From Hyaloperonospora brassicae (taxonomy: Eukaryota; Oomycota; Peronosporomycetes; Peronosporales; Peronosporaceae), in contig CANTFL010001458.1 in the NCBI GenBank assembly GCA_947650285.1, positions 124,001 through 188,000 of the forward strand: a stretch of 64,000 bases of DNA. Reading direction: 5' to 3'. Position 1 is the first letter of the stretch, and the number at the start of each line of letters is the position of its first letter. The position numbers and the translations under genes are program-made. The notes under the pieces are model-generated. The model was not told the origin of the DNA and ran no database searches. It worked only from the letters and a program-made list of their open reading frames with translations. Below are positions 24,764 through 37,934 of this stretch, in pieces.

Positions 24764-26070
24764 TGTGATCCGCGATCAGCAAGGCGATCACGATCAGGAA
24801 GCGATCGAGATCGTGATCAGTGATCAGGTATGTGCTCGCGATCGTGATCATTGATCAGGTAGGTGATCGCGATCAAGCTGGTGTGGAGCACACCATGTGA
24901 TCCGCGATCAGCAAGGCGATCACGATCAGGAAGCGATCGGGATCGTGATCAGTGATCAGGTATGTGATCGCGATCGTGATCATTGATCAGGTAGGTGATC
25001 GCGACAACTTGGTGTGGAGCACACCATGTGATCCGCGATCAGCAAGGCGATCACGATCAGGAAGCGATCGAGATCGTGATCAGTGATCAGGTATGTGATC
25101 GCGATCGTGATCATTGATCAGGTAGGTGATCGCGATCAAGCTGGTGTGGAGCACACCATGTGATCCGCGATCAGCAAGGCGATCACGATCAGGAAGCGAT
25201 CGAGATCGTGATCAGTGATCAGGTATGTGATCGCGGTCGTGACCATTGATCAGGTAGGTGATCGCGATCAACTTGGTGTGGAGCACACCATGTGATCCGC
25301 GATCAGCAAGGCGATCACGATCAGGAAGCGATCGAGATCGTGATCAGTGATCAGATACGTGGTCGCGGTCGTGACCATTGATCAGGTAGGTGATCGCGAT
25401 CAAGCTGGTGTGGAGCACACCATGTGATCCGCGATCAGCAAGGCGATCACGATCAGGAAGCGATCGAGATCGTGATCAGTGATCAGGTATGTGATCGCGA
25501 TCGTGACCATTGATCAGGTAGGTGATCGCGATCAACTTGGTGTGGAGCACACCATGTGATCCGCGATCAGCAAGGCGATCACGATCAGGCAGCGATCGAG
25601 ATCGTGATCAGTGATCAGGTATGTGATCGCGATCGTGACCATTGATCAGGAAGCGATCGAGATCGTGATCATTGATCAGGTAGGTGATCGCGATCGTGAT
25701 CAGTGATCAGGTATGTGATCGCGATCATTATCATTGATCAGGTAGGTGATCGCGATCAGCAAAGCGATCACGATCAGGAAGGCGATCGCGATCGTGACCA
25801 TTGATGAGGTAGGTGATCGCGATCAAGCTGGTGTGGAGCACACCATCTGAACCGCGATCAGCAAGGCGATCACGATCAGGAAGCGATCGAGATCGTGATC
25901 AGTGATCAGGTATGTGATCGCGATCGTGATCATTGATCAGGTAGGTGATCGCGATCAACTTGGTGTGGAGCACACCATGTGATCCGCGATCAGCAAGGCG
26001 ATCACGATCAGGAAGCGATCGAGATCGTGATCAGTGATCAGGTATGTGATCGCGATCGTGATCAGTGATC

Positions 26071-28819
26071 AGGTTTGTGCTCGTGATCATTATCATTGAT
26101 CAAGTAGGTGATCGCGATCGTGATCAGTGATCAGGTATGTGATCGCGATCATTATCATTGATCAGGTAGGTGATCGCGATCAGCAAAGTGATCACGATCA
26201 GGGAGGCGATCGCGATCGTGATCATTGATCAGGTAGGTGATCGCGATCAAGCTGGTGTGGAGCACACCATGTGATCCGCGACCAGCATGGAGATCACGAT
26301 CAGGAAGCGATCGAGATCGTGATCAGTGATCAGGTATGTGATCGCGATCGTGATCATTGATCAGGTAGGTGATCGCGATCAAGCTAATGTGGAGCACACC
26401 ATGTGATCCGCGATCAGCAAGGCGATCACAATCAGGAAGCGATCGAGATCGTGATCAGTGATCAGGTATGTGATCACGGTCGTGATCATTGATCAGGTAG
26501 GTGATCGCGATCAAGCTGGTGTGGAGCACACCATGTGAACCGCGATCAGCAAGGCGATCACGATCAGGAAGCGATCGAGATCGTGATCAGTGATCAGGTA
26601 TGTGATCGCGGTCGTGATCATTGATCAGGTAGGTGATCGCGATCAACTTGGTGTGGAGCACACCATGTGATCCGCGATCAGCAAGGCGATCACGATCAGG
26701 CAGCGATCGAGATCGTGATCAGTGATCAGGTATGTGATCGCGGTCGTGATCATTGATCAGGTAGGTGATCGCGATCAACTTGGTGTGGAGCACACCATGT
26801 GATCCGCGATCAGCAAGGCGATCACGATCAGGAAGCGATCGAGATCGTGATCAGTGATCAGGTATGTGATCGCGATCATTATCATTGATCAGGTAGGTGA
26901 TCGCGATCAGCAAAGCGATCACGATCAGGAAGGCGATCGCGATCGTGACCATTGATGAGGTAGGTGATCGCGATCAAGCTGGTGTGGAGCACACCATCTG
27001 AACCGCGATCAGCAAGGCGATCACGATCAGGAAGCGATCGAGATCGTGATCAGTGATCAGGTATGTGATCGCGGTCGTGACCATTGATCAGGTAGGTGAT
27101 CGCGATCAAGCTGGTGTGGAGCACACCATGTGATCCGCGATCAGCAAGGCGATCACGATCAGGAAGCGATCGAGATCGTGATCAGTGATCAGGTATGTGA
27201 TCGCGATCGTGATCAGTGATCAGGTTTGTGCTCGTGATCATTATCATTGATCAAGTAGGTGATCGCGATCGTGATCAGTGATCAGGTATGTGATCGCGAT
27301 CATTATCATTGATCAGGTAGGTGATCGCGATCAGCAAAGTGATCACGATCAGGGAGGCGATCGCGATCGTGATCATTGATCAGGTAGGTGATCGCGATCA
27401 AGCTGGTGTGGAGCACACCATGTGATCCGCAACAAGCATGGAGATCACGATCAGGAAGCGATCGAGATCGTGATCAGTGATCAGGTATGTGATCGCGATC
27501 GTGATCATTGATCAGGTAGGTGATCGCGATCAAGCTAATGTGGAGCACACCATCTGATCCGCGATCAGCAAGGCGATCACGATCAGGAAGCGATCGAGAT
27601 CGTGATCAGTGATCAGGTATGTGATCGCGATCGTGATCATTGATCAGGTAGGTGATCGCGATCAACTTGGTGTGGAGCACACCATCTGAACCGCGATCAG
27701 CAAGGCGATCACGATCAGGAAGCGATCGAGATCGTGATCAGTGATCAGGTATGTGATCGCGATCGTGATCAGTGATCAGGTTTGTGCTCGTGATCATTAT
27801 CATTGATCAAGTAGGTGATCGCGATCGTGACCAGTGATCAGGTATGTGATCGCGATCATTATCATTGATCAGGTAGGTGATCGCGATCAGCAAAGTGATC
27901 ACGATCAGGGAGGCGATCGCGATCGTGATCATTGATCAGGTAGGTGATCGCGATCAAGCTAATGTGGAGCACACCATGTGATCCGCGATCAGCAAGGCGA
28001 TCACAATCAGGAAGCGATCGAGATCGTGATGAGTGATCAGGTATGTGATCGCGATCGTGATCATTGATCAGGTAGGTGATCGCGATCAACTTGGTGTGGA
28101 GCACACCATCTGAACCGCGATCAGCAAGGCGATCACGATCAGGAAGCGATCGAGATCGTGATCAGTGATCAGGTATGTGATCGCGATCGTGATCATTGAT
28201 CAGGTAGGTGATCGCGATCAACTTGGTGTGGAGCACACCATGTGATCCGCGATCAGCAAGGCGATCACGATCAGGAAGCGATCGAGATCGTGATCAGTGA
28301 TCAGGTATGTGATCGCGATCGTGATCATTGATCAGGTAGGTGATCGCGATCAAGCTGGTGTGGAGCACACCATGTGAACCGCGATCAGCAAGGCGATCAC
28401 GATCAGGAAGCGATCGAGATCGTGATCAGTGATCAGGTATGTGATCGCGGTCGTGATCATTGATCAGGTAGGTGATCGCGATCAACTTGGTGTGGAGCAC
28501 ACCATGTGATCCGCGATCAGCAAGGCGATCACGATCAGGCAGCGATCGAGATCGTGATCAGTGATCAGGTATGTGATCGCGATCGTGACCATTGATCAGG
28601 TAGGTGCTCGTGATCATTATCATTGATCAGGTAGGTGATCGCGATCGTGATCAGTGATCAGGTATGTGATCGCGATCATTATCATTGATCAGGTAGGTGA
28701 TCGCGATCAGCAAAGCGATCACGATCAGGAAGGCGATCGCGATCGTGACCATTGATGAGGTAGGTGATCGCGATCAAGCTGGTGTGGAGCACACCATGTG
28801 ATCCGCAACTAGCATGGAG
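26071..28819 (+). repeat. Composite higher-order units marked by AGGTTTGTGCTCGTG
   Basis: The rare mark AGGTTTGTGCTCGTG is found at 26071, 27222 and 27778 here, and again at 29022 and 29842. Each starts the same composite run: TTATCATTGATCAAGTAGG, then a segment without the dyad box, then GCAAAGTGATCACG and GGGAGGCGATCGCG, and only then a box. The spacings (1151, 556, 1244 and 820 bp) are irregular, so the composite has been copied with different numbers of ordinary units between copies. Variants of the linker reading AAGCTAATGTGG follow at 26391, 27534 and 27957. Confidence 0.85.
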
Positions 28820-29639
28820 ATCACGATCAGGAAGCGATCGAGATCGTGATCAGTGATCAGGTATGTGATCGCGATCGTGATCATTGATCAGGTAGGTGAT
28901 CGCGATCAACTTGGTGTGGAGCACACCATGTGATCCGCGATCAGCAAGGCGATCACGATCAGGAAGCGATCGAGATCGTGATCAGTGATCAGGTATGTGA
29001 TCGCGATCGTGATCAGTGATCAGGTTTGTGCTCGTGATCATTATCATTGATCAAGTAGGTGATCGCGATCGTGATCAGTGATCAGGTATGTGATCGCGAT
29101 CATTATCATTGATCAGGTAGGTGATCGCGATCAGCAAAGTGATCACGATCAGGGAGGCGATCGCGATCGTGATCATTGATCAGGTAGGTGATCGCGATCA
29201 AGCTGGTGTGGAGCACACAATGTGATCCGCAACTAGCATGGAGATCACGATCAGGAAGCGATCGAGATCGTGATCAGTGATCAGGTATGTGATCGCGATC
29301 GTGATCATTGATCAGGTAGGTGATCGCGATCAAGCTAATGTGGAGCACACCATGTGATCCGCGATCAGCAAGGCGATCACAATCAGGAAGCGATCGAGAT
29401 CGTGATGAGTGATCAGGTATGTGATCGCGATCGTGATCATTGATCAGGTAGGTGATCGCGATCAAGCTGGTGTGGAGCACACAATGAGATCTGCAACTAG
29501 CATGGAGATCACGATCAGGAAGCGATCGAGATCGTGATCAGTGATCAGGTATGTGGTCGCGGTCGTGACCATTGATCAGGTAGGTGATCGCGATCAAGCT
29601 GGTGTGGAGCACACCATGTGATCCGCGATCAGCAAGGCG
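28820..29639 (+). repeat. 820-bp higher-order repeat, copy 1
   Basis: This block is repeated immediately downstream at an offset of exactly 820 bp: the AGGTTTGTGC mark at 29022 matches 29842, and ACAATGAGATCTGCAAC at 29481 matches 30301. The only difference I noticed inside is CTGCAACTAG (T at 29498) against CTGCAACCAG (C at 30318). The block contains one box-less composite, an AAGCTAATG unit and an AATGAGATCTGC unit. Confidence 0.9.
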
Positions 29640-30459
29640 ATCACGATCAGGAAGCGATCGAGATCGTGATCAGTGATCAGGTATGTGATCGCGATCGTGA
29701 TCATTGATCAGGTAGGTGATCGCGATCAACTTGGTGTGGAGCACACCATGTGATCCGCGATCAGCAAGGCGATCACGATCAGGAAGCGATCGAGATCGTG
29801 ATCAGTGATCAGGTATGTGATCGCGATCGTGATCAGTGATCAGGTTTGTGCTCGTGATCATTATCATTGATCAAGTAGGTGATCGCGATCGTGATCAGTG
29901 ATCAGGTATGTGATCGCGATCATTATCATTGATCAGGTAGGTGATCGCGATCAGCAAAGTGATCACGATCAGGGAGGCGATCGCGATCGTGATCATTGAT
30001 CAGGTAGGTGATCGCGATCAAGCTGGTGTGGAGCACACAATGTGATCCGCAACTAGCATGGAGATCACGATCAGGAAGCGATCGAGATCGTGATCAGTGA
30101 TCAGGTATGTGATCGCGATCGTGATCATTGATCAGGTAGGTGATCGCGATCAAGCTAATGTGGAGCACACCATGTGATCCGCGATCAGCAAGGCGATCAC
30201 AATCAGGAAGCGATCGAGATCGTGATGAGTGATCAGGTATGTGATCGCGATCGTGATCATTGATCAGGTAGGTGATCGCGATCAAGCTGGTGTGGAGCAC
30301 ACAATGAGATCTGCAACCAGCATGGAGATCACGATCAGGAAGCGATCGAGATCGTGATCAGTGATCAGGTATGTGGTCGCGGTCGTGACCATTGATCAGG
30401 TAGGTGATCGCGATCAAGCTGGTGTGGAGCACACCATGTGATCCGCGATCAGCAAGGCG
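29640..30459 (+). repeat. 820-bp higher-order repeat, copy 2
   Basis: This is the second tandem copy of the preceding block. Collinearity continues a little beyond its end, to about 30509, then the copies diverge: GTGCTCGCGATCATTATC here against GTGATCGCGATCGTGATC in the first. The near identity implies a recent duplication compared with the surrounding units. Confidence 0.9.
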
Positions 30460-31250
30460 ATCACGATCAGGAAGCGATCGAGATCGTGATCAGTGATCAG
30501 GTATGTGCTCGCGATCATTATCATTGATCAGGTAGGTGATCGCGATCAACTTGGTGTGGAGCACACCATGTGATCCGCGATCAGCAAGGCGATCACGATC
30601 AGGAAGCGATCGAGATCGTGATCAGTGATCAGGTATGTGATCGCGATCGTGATCATTGATCAGGTAGGTGATCACGATCAAGCTGGTGTGGAGCACACCA
30701 TGTGATCCGCGATCAGCAAGGCGATCACGATCAGGCAGGTGATCGCGGTCGTGACCATTGATCAGGTATGTGATCGCGATCGTGATCATTGATCAGGTAG
30801 GTGATCGCGATCAACTTGGTGTGGAGCACACAATGTGATCCGCAACTAGCATGGAGATCACGATCAGGAAGCGATCGAGATCGTGATCAGTGATCAGATA
30901 CGTGGTCGCGATCGTGACCATTGATCAGGTAGGTGATCGCGATCGTGATCAGTGATCAGGTATGTGATCGCGATCATTATCATTGATCAGGTAGGTGATC
31001 GCGATCAGCAAAGCGATCACGATCAGGGAGGCGATCGCGATCGTGACCATTGATCAGGTAGGTAATCGCGATCAAGCTGGTGTGGAGCACACCATGTGAT
31101 CCGCGATCAGCAAGGCGATCACGATCAGGAAGCGATCGAGATCGTGATCAGTGATCAGGTATGTGATCGCGATCGTGACCATTGATCAGGTAGGTGATCG
31201 CGATCAAGCTGGTGTGGAGCACACCATGTGATCCGCGATCAGCAAGGCGA
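30460..31250 (+). repeat. 132-bp units and composites between higher-order repeats
   Basis: This stretch has ordinary long units, one shortened unit near 30735 (GATCAGGCAGGTGATCGCGG, lacking the GAAGCGATCGAG part), and the last box-less composite I could find in the window (near 30995, GCAAAGCGATCACG). No other feature is present. Confidence 0.8.
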
Positions 31251-32460
31251 TCACGATCAGGAAGCGATCGAGATCGTGATCAGTGATCAGGTATGTGCTC
31301 GCGATCGTGAACATTGATCAGGTAGGTGATCGCGATCAAGCAGGTGTGGAGCACACCATGTGATCCGCGATCAGCAAGGCGATCACGGTCAAAAAGCGAT
31401 CGAGATCGTGATCAGTGATCAGGTATGTGATCGCGATCGTGATCACGATCAGGGAGGCGATTGCGATCGTGATCATTGATCAGGTAGGTGATCGCGATCA
31501 AGCTGGTGTGGAGCACACAATGTGATCCGCAACTAGCATGGAGATCACGATCAGGAAGCGATCGAGATCGTGATCAGTGATCAGGTATGTGGTCGCGGTC
31601 GTGACCATTGATCAGGTAGGTGATCGCGATCGTGATCAGTGATCAGATATGTGATCGCGATCGTGACCATTGATCAGGTAGGTGATCGCGGTCAAGCTGG
31701 TGTGGAGCACACAATGTGATCCGCGATCAGCAAGGCGATCACGATCAGGCAGCGATCGAGATCGTGATCAGTGATCAGGTATGTGATCGCGGTCGTGACC
31801 ATTGATCAGGTAAGTGATCGCGATCAACTTGGTGTGGAGCACACCATGTGATCCGCGATCAGCATGGAGATCACGATCAGGAAGCGATCGAGATCGTGAT
31901 CAGTGATCAGGTATGTGCTCGCGATCATTATCATTGATCAGGTAGGTGATCGCGATCAAGCTGGTGTGGAGCACACCATGTGATCCGCGATCAGCAAGGC
32001 GATCACGATCAGGAAGCGATCGAGATCGTGATCAGTGATCAGGTATGTGCTTGCGATCGTGACCATTGATCAGGTAGGTGATCGCGATCAAGCTGGTGTG
32101 GAGCACACAATGTGATCCGCAATCAGCATGGAGATCACGATCAGGAAGCGATCGAGATCGTGATCAGTGATCAGATACGTGGTCGCGGTCGTGACCATTG
32201 ATCAGGTAGGTGATCGCGATCGTGATCAGTGATCAGATATGTGATCGCGATCGTGACCATTGATCAGGTAGGTGATCGCGGTCAAGCTGGTGTGGAGCCC
32301 ACCATGTGATCCGCGATCAGCAAGGCGATCACGATCAGGCAGCGATCGAGATCGTGATCAGTGATCAGGTATTTGATCGCGGTCGTGACCATTGATCAGG
32401 TAAGTGATCGCGATCAAGTTGGTGTGGAGCACACCATGTGATCCGCGATCAGCATGGAGA
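31251..32460 (+). repeat. About 1,210-bp higher-order repeat, copy 1
   Basis: Rare marks recur 1,209-1,210 bp downstream: GTGAACATTGATC (31309 and 32519), AGGGAGGCGATTGCG (31451 and 32661) and TAAGTGATCGCGATC (31811 and 33020). Between the copies there are scattered single-base differences and one single-base deletion in the CACAATG/CACATG region. Confidence 0.85.
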
Positions 32461-33670
32461 TCACGATCAGGAAGCGATCGAGATCGTGATCAGTGATCAG
32501 GTATGTGCTCGCGATCGTGAACATTGATCAGGTAGGTGATCGCGATCAAGCAGGTGTGGAGCACACCATGTGATCCGCGATCAGCAAGGCGATCACGGTC
32601 AAGAAGCGATCGAGATCGTGATCAGTGATCAGGTATGTGATCGCGATCGTGATCACGATCAGGGAGGCGATTGCGATCGTGATCATTGATCAGGTAGGTG
32701 ATCGCGATCAAGCTGGTGTGGAGCACACATGTGATCCGCAACCAGCATGGAGATCACGATCAGGAAGCGATCGAGATCGTGATCAGTGATCAGATACGTG
32801 GTCGCGGTCGTGACCATTGATCAGGTAGGTGATCGCGATCGTGATCAGTGATCAGATATGTGATCGCGATCGTGACCATTGATCAGGTAGGTGATCGCGG
32901 TCAAGCTGGTGTGGAGCCCACCATGTGATCCGCGATCAGCAAGGCGATCACGATCAGGAAGCGATCGAGATCGTGATCAGTGATCAGGTATTTGATCGCG
33001 GTCGTGACCATTGATCAGGTAAGTGATCGCGATCAACTTGGTGTGGAGCACACCATGTGATCCGCGATCAGCATGGAGATCACGATCAGGAAGCGATCGA
33101 GATCGTGATCAGTGATCAGGTATGTGCTCGCGATCATTATCATTGATCAGGTAGGTGATCGCGATCAAGCTGGTGTGGAGCACACAATGTGATCCGCGAT
33201 CAGCAAGGCGATCACGATCAGGAAGCGATCGAGATCGTGATCAGTGATCAGGTATGTGATCGCGATCGTGATCATTGATCAGGTAGGTGATCGCGATCAA
33301 CTGGTGTGGAGCACACAATGTGATCCGCAACTAGCATGGAGATCACGATCAGGAAGCGATCGAGATCGTGATCAGTGATCAGGTATGTGGTCGCGGTCGT
33401 GACCATTGATCAGGTAGGTGATCGCGATCGTGATCAGTGATCAGATATGTGATCGCGATCGTGACCATTGATCAGGTAGGTGATCGCGGTCAAGCTGGTG
33501 TGGAGCACACCATGTGATCCGCGATCAGCAAGGCGATCACGATCAGGAAGCGATCGAGATCGTGATCAGTGATCAGATATTTGATCGCGGTCGTGACCAT
33601 TGATCAGGTAGGTGATCGCGATCAAGCTGGTGTGGAGCACACCATGTGATCCGCGATCAGCAAGGCGATC
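32461..33670 (+). repeat. About 1,210-bp higher-order repeat, copy 2
   Basis: This is a diverged tandem copy of the preceding block. It carries the variant box GGTGTGGAGCCCACC at 32924, which breaks one dyad base pair; the same variant at 32290 lies in copy 1. The end of collinearity is approximate, around 33600. Confidence 0.8.
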
Positions 33671-34944
33671 ACAATCAGGAAGCGATCGAGATCGTCATCA
33701 GTGATCAGGTATGTGGTCGCGATCGTGATCATTGATCAGGTAAGTGATCGCGATCAACTTGGTGTGGAGCACACCATGTGATCCGCGATCAGCAAGGCAA
33801 TCTCGATCAGGAAGCGATCGAGATCGTGATCAGTGATCAGATATGTGATCGCGATCGTGACCATTGATCAGGTAGGTGATCGCGATCAAGCTAATGTGGA
33901 GCACACCATGTGATCCGCGATCAGCAAGGCGATCAAAATCAGGAAGCGATCGAGATCATGACCATTGATCAGGTATGTGATCGCGATCGTGACCATTGAT
34001 CAGGTAGGTGATCGCGATCAAGCTGGTGTGGAGTACACCATGTGATCCGCGATCAGCAAGGCGATCACGATCAGGAAGCGATCGAGATCGTGATCAGTGA
34101 TCAGGTATGTGATCGCGGTCGTGGCCTTTGATCAGGTAGGTGATCGCGATCAAATTGTGTGGAGCACACCATGTGATCCGCGATCAGCAAGGCGATCACG
34201 ATCAGGAAGCGATCGAGATCGTGATCAGTGATCAGGTATGTGCTCGCGATCGTGATCATTGATCAGGTAGGTGATCGCGATCAAGCTGGTGTGGAGCACA
34301 CCATGTGATCCGCGATCAGCAAGGCGATCAAAATCAGGAAGCGATCGAGATCGTGACCATTGATCAGGTATGTGATCGCGATCGTGACCATTGATCAGGT
34401 AGGTGATCGCGATCAAGCTGGTGTGGAGTACACCATGTGATCCGCGATCAGCAAGGCGATCACGATCAGGAAGCGATCGAGATCGTGATCAGTGATCAGA
34501 TATGTGATCGCGGTCGTGGCCTTTGATCAGGTAGGTGATCGCGATCAAATTTGTGTGGAGCACACCATGTGATCCGCGATCAGCAAGGCGATCACGATCA
34601 GGAAGCGATCGAGATCGTGATCAGTGATCAGGTATGTGATCGCGATCGTGATCATTGATCAGGTAGGTGATCGCTATCAAGCTGGTGTGGAGCACACCAT
34701 GTGATCCGCGATCAGCAAGGCGATCACGATCAGGAAGCGATCGAGATCGTGATCAGTGATCAGGTATGTGCTCGCGATCATTATCATTGATCAGGTAGGT
34801 GATCGCGATCAAGCTGGTGTGGAGCACACCATGTGATCCGCGATCAGCATGGCGATCACGATCAGGAAGCGATCGAGATCGTGATCAGTGATCAGGTATG
34901 TGGTCGCGATCATGATCATTGATCAGGTAGGTGATCGCGATCAA
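33671..34944 (+). repeat. 132-bp units with a near-396-bp repeat
   Basis: Two marks recur at 395 bp, that is three long units less one base: GAGTACACCATG (34031 and 34426) and GTGGCCTTTGATC (34121 and 34516). GATCAAAATCAGG variants at 33932 and 34328 mark the same pair. GTGGCCTTTGATC recurs later at 35634, 36690 and 44356. Confidence 0.8.
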
Positions 34945-35599
34945 GCTGGTGTGGAGTACACCCTGTGATCCGCGATCAGCAAGGCGATCACAATCAGGAA
35001 GCGATCGAGATCGTGATCAGTGATCAGGTATGTGATCACGATCGTGATCATTGATAAGGTAGGTGATCGCGATCAACTTGGTGTGGAGCACACACTGTGA
35101 TCCGCAACTAGCATGGAGATCACGATCAGGAAGCGATCGAGATCGTGATCAGTGATCAGATACGTGGTCGCGGTCGTGACCATTGATCAGGTAGGTGATC
35201 GCGATCGTGATCAGTGATCAGATATGTGATCGCGATCGTGACCATTGATCAGGTAGGTGATCGTGGTCAAGCTGGTGTGGAGCCCACCATGTGATCCGCG
35301 ATCAGCAAGGCGATCACGATCAGGAAGCGATCGAGATCGTGATCAGTGATCAGATATTTGATCGCGGTCGTGACCATTGATCAGGTAGGTGATCGCGATC
35401 AAGCTGGTGTGGAGCACACCATGTGATCCGCGATCAGCAAGGCGATCACAATCAGGAAGCGATCGAGATCGTGATCAGTGATCAGGTATGTGGTCGCGAT
35501 CGTGATCATTGATCAGGTAAGTGATCGCGATCAACTTGGTGTGGAGCACACCATGTGATCCGCGATCAGCAAGGCAATCTCGATCAGGAAGCGATCGAG

Positions 35600-36655
35600 A
35601 TCGTGATCAGTGATCAGATATGTGATCGCGGTCGTGGCCTTTGATCAGGTAGGTGATCGCGATCAAGCTGGTGTGGAGCACACCATGTGATCCGCGATCA
35701 GCAAGGCGATCACGATCAGGAAGCGATCGAGATCGTGATCAGTGATCAGGTATGTGCTCGCGATCGTGATCATTGATCAGGTAGGTGATCGCGATCAAGC
35801 TGGTGTGGAGCACACCATGTGATCCGCGATCAGCAAGGCGATCACGATCAGGAAGCGATCGAGATCGTGATCAGTGATCAGGTATGTGCTCGCGATCATT
35901 ATCATTGATCAGGTAGGTGATCGCGATCAAGTCGGTGTGGAGCACACCATGTGAACCGCGATCAGCAAGGCGATGACGATCAGGAAGCGATCGAGATCGT
36001 GATCAGTGATCAGGTATGTGATCACGATCGTGATCATTGATCAGGTAAGTGATCGCGATCAACTTGGTGTGGAGCACACCATGTGATCCGCGATCAGCAA
36101 GGCGATCACGATCAGGAAGCGATCGAGATCGTGATCAGTGATCAGGTATGTGATCGCGGTCGTGACCATTGATCAGGTAGGTGATCGCGATCAAGCTGGT
36201 GTGGAGCACACCATGTGAACCGCGATCAGCAAGGCGATCACGATCAGGAAGCGATCGAGATCGTAATCAGTGATCAGAAATGAGGTCGCAATTGTGACCA
36301 TTGATCAGATAGTTGATCGCAATCGAGCTGGTGTGGAGTACACCCTGTGATCCGCGATCAGCAAGGCGATCACAATCAGGAAGCGATCGAGATCGTGATC
36401 AGTGATCAGGTATGTGATCGCGATCATTATCATTGATCAGGTAGGTGATCGCGATCAAGTTGGTGTGGAGCACACCATGTGATCCGCGATCAGCAAGGCG
36501 ATCACGATCAGGAAGCGATCGAGATCGTGATCAGTGATCAGATATCTGGTCGCGATCGTGACCATTGATCAGGTAGGTGATCGCGATCAAGCTGGTGTGG
36601 AGCACACCATGTGATCCGCGATCAGCAAGGCGATCACGATCAGGCAGCGATCGAG
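35600..36655 (+). repeat. 1,056-bp (8 x 132) repeat, copy 1
   Basis: The GTGGCCTTTGATC mark at 35634 recurs at 36690, exactly 8 x 132 bp later, and the following units (GTGCTCGCGATCGTG, then GTGCTCGCGATCATTATC, then GTGATCACGATC with TAAGTG) repeat in the same order. The GAAATGAGG mark at 36272 recurs at 37196, only 7 x 132 = 924 bp later, so one unit was lost from the second copy. The segment is present once in copy B (44356 to 44862). Confidence 0.85.
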
Positions 36656-37580
36656 ATCGTGATCAGTGATCAGATATGTGATCGCGGTCGTGGCCTTTGA
36701 TCAGGTAGGTGATCGCGATCAAGCTGGTGTGGAGCACACCATGTGATCCGCGATCAGCAAGGCGATCACGATCAGGAAGCGATCGAGATCGTGATCAGTG
36801 ATCAGGTATGTGCTCGCGATCGTGATCATTGATCAGGTAGGTGATCGCGATCAAGCTGGTGTGGAGCACACCATGTGATCCGCGATCAGCAAGGCGATCA
36901 CGATCAGGAAGCGATCGAGATCGTGATCAGTGATCAGGTATGTGCTCGCGATCATTATCATTGATCAGGTAGGTGATCGCGATCAAGCTGGTGTGGAGCA
37001 CACCATGTGATCCGCGATCAGCAAGGCGATCACGATCAGGAAGCGATCGAGATCGTGATCAGTGATCAGGTATGTGATCACGATCGTGATCATTGATCAG
37101 GTAAGTGATCGCGATCAACTTGGTGTGGAGCACACCATGTGATCCGCGATCAGCAAGGCGATCACGATCAGGAAGCGATCGAGATCGTAATCAGTGATCA
37201 GAAATGAGGTCGCAATTGTGACCATTGATCAGATAGTTGATCGCAATCGAGCTGGTGTGGAGTACACCCTGTGATCCGCGATCAGCAAGGCGATCACAAT
37301 CAGGAAGCGATCGAGATCGTGATCAGTGATCAGGTATGTGATCGCGATCATTATCATTGATCAGGTAGGTGATCGCGATCAAGTTGGTGTGGAGCACACC
37401 ATGTGATCCGCGATCAGCAAGGCGATCACGATCAGGAAGCGATCGAGATCGTGATCAGTGATCAGATATCTGGTCGCGATCGTGACCATTGATCAGGTAG
37501 GTGATCGCGATCAAGCTGGTGTGGAGCACACCATGTGATCCGCGATCAGCAAGGCGATCACAATCAGGAAGCGATCGAGA
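36656..37580 (+). repeat. 1,056-bp repeat, copy 2 (one unit shorter)
   Basis: This is the second copy of the 8-unit block. It lacks the unit with GTGATCGCGGTCGTGACC that in copy 1 lies at about 36140-36230, reducing it to seven units. It ends with the GATATCTGGTCGCGATCG unit shared with 36540. Confidence 0.8.
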
Positions 37581-37934
37581 TCGTGATCAGTGATCAGGTA
37601 TGTGATCACGATCGTGATCATTGATCAGGTAAGTGATCGCGATCAACTTGGTGTGGAGCACACCATGTGATCCGCGATCAGCATGGAGATCACGATCAGG
37701 AAGCGATCGAGATCGTGATCAGTGATCAGGTATGTGCTCGCGATCATTATCATTGATCAGGTAGGTGATCGCGATCAAGCTGGTGTGGAGCACACAATGT
37801 GATCCGCTATCAGCAAGGCGATCACGATCAGGAAGCGATCGAGATCGTGATCAGTGATCAGGTATGTGATCGCGATCGTGATCATTGATCAGGTAGGTGA
37901 TCGCGATCAACTTGGTGTGGAGCACACAATGTGA

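Larger units (their letters stand above)
21651..26070 (+). repeat. 132-bp-unit zone with box-less composite units
   Basis: Long units dominate. Subfamily marks include GTGCTCGCGATCATTATC, GATACGTGGTCGCGGTCG and the CAACTTGG form of the linker. Box-less composites (GTGATCGCGATCAGCAAAG) occur near 22168, 23618, 24400 and 25750, each skipping one dyad box. A variant block at about 22280-22610, marked by GAAATGAGGTCGCAATTG, GAGTACACCCTG and ATTGATAAGG, recurs collinearly at about 43570-43900. No gene is present. Confidence 0.88.
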
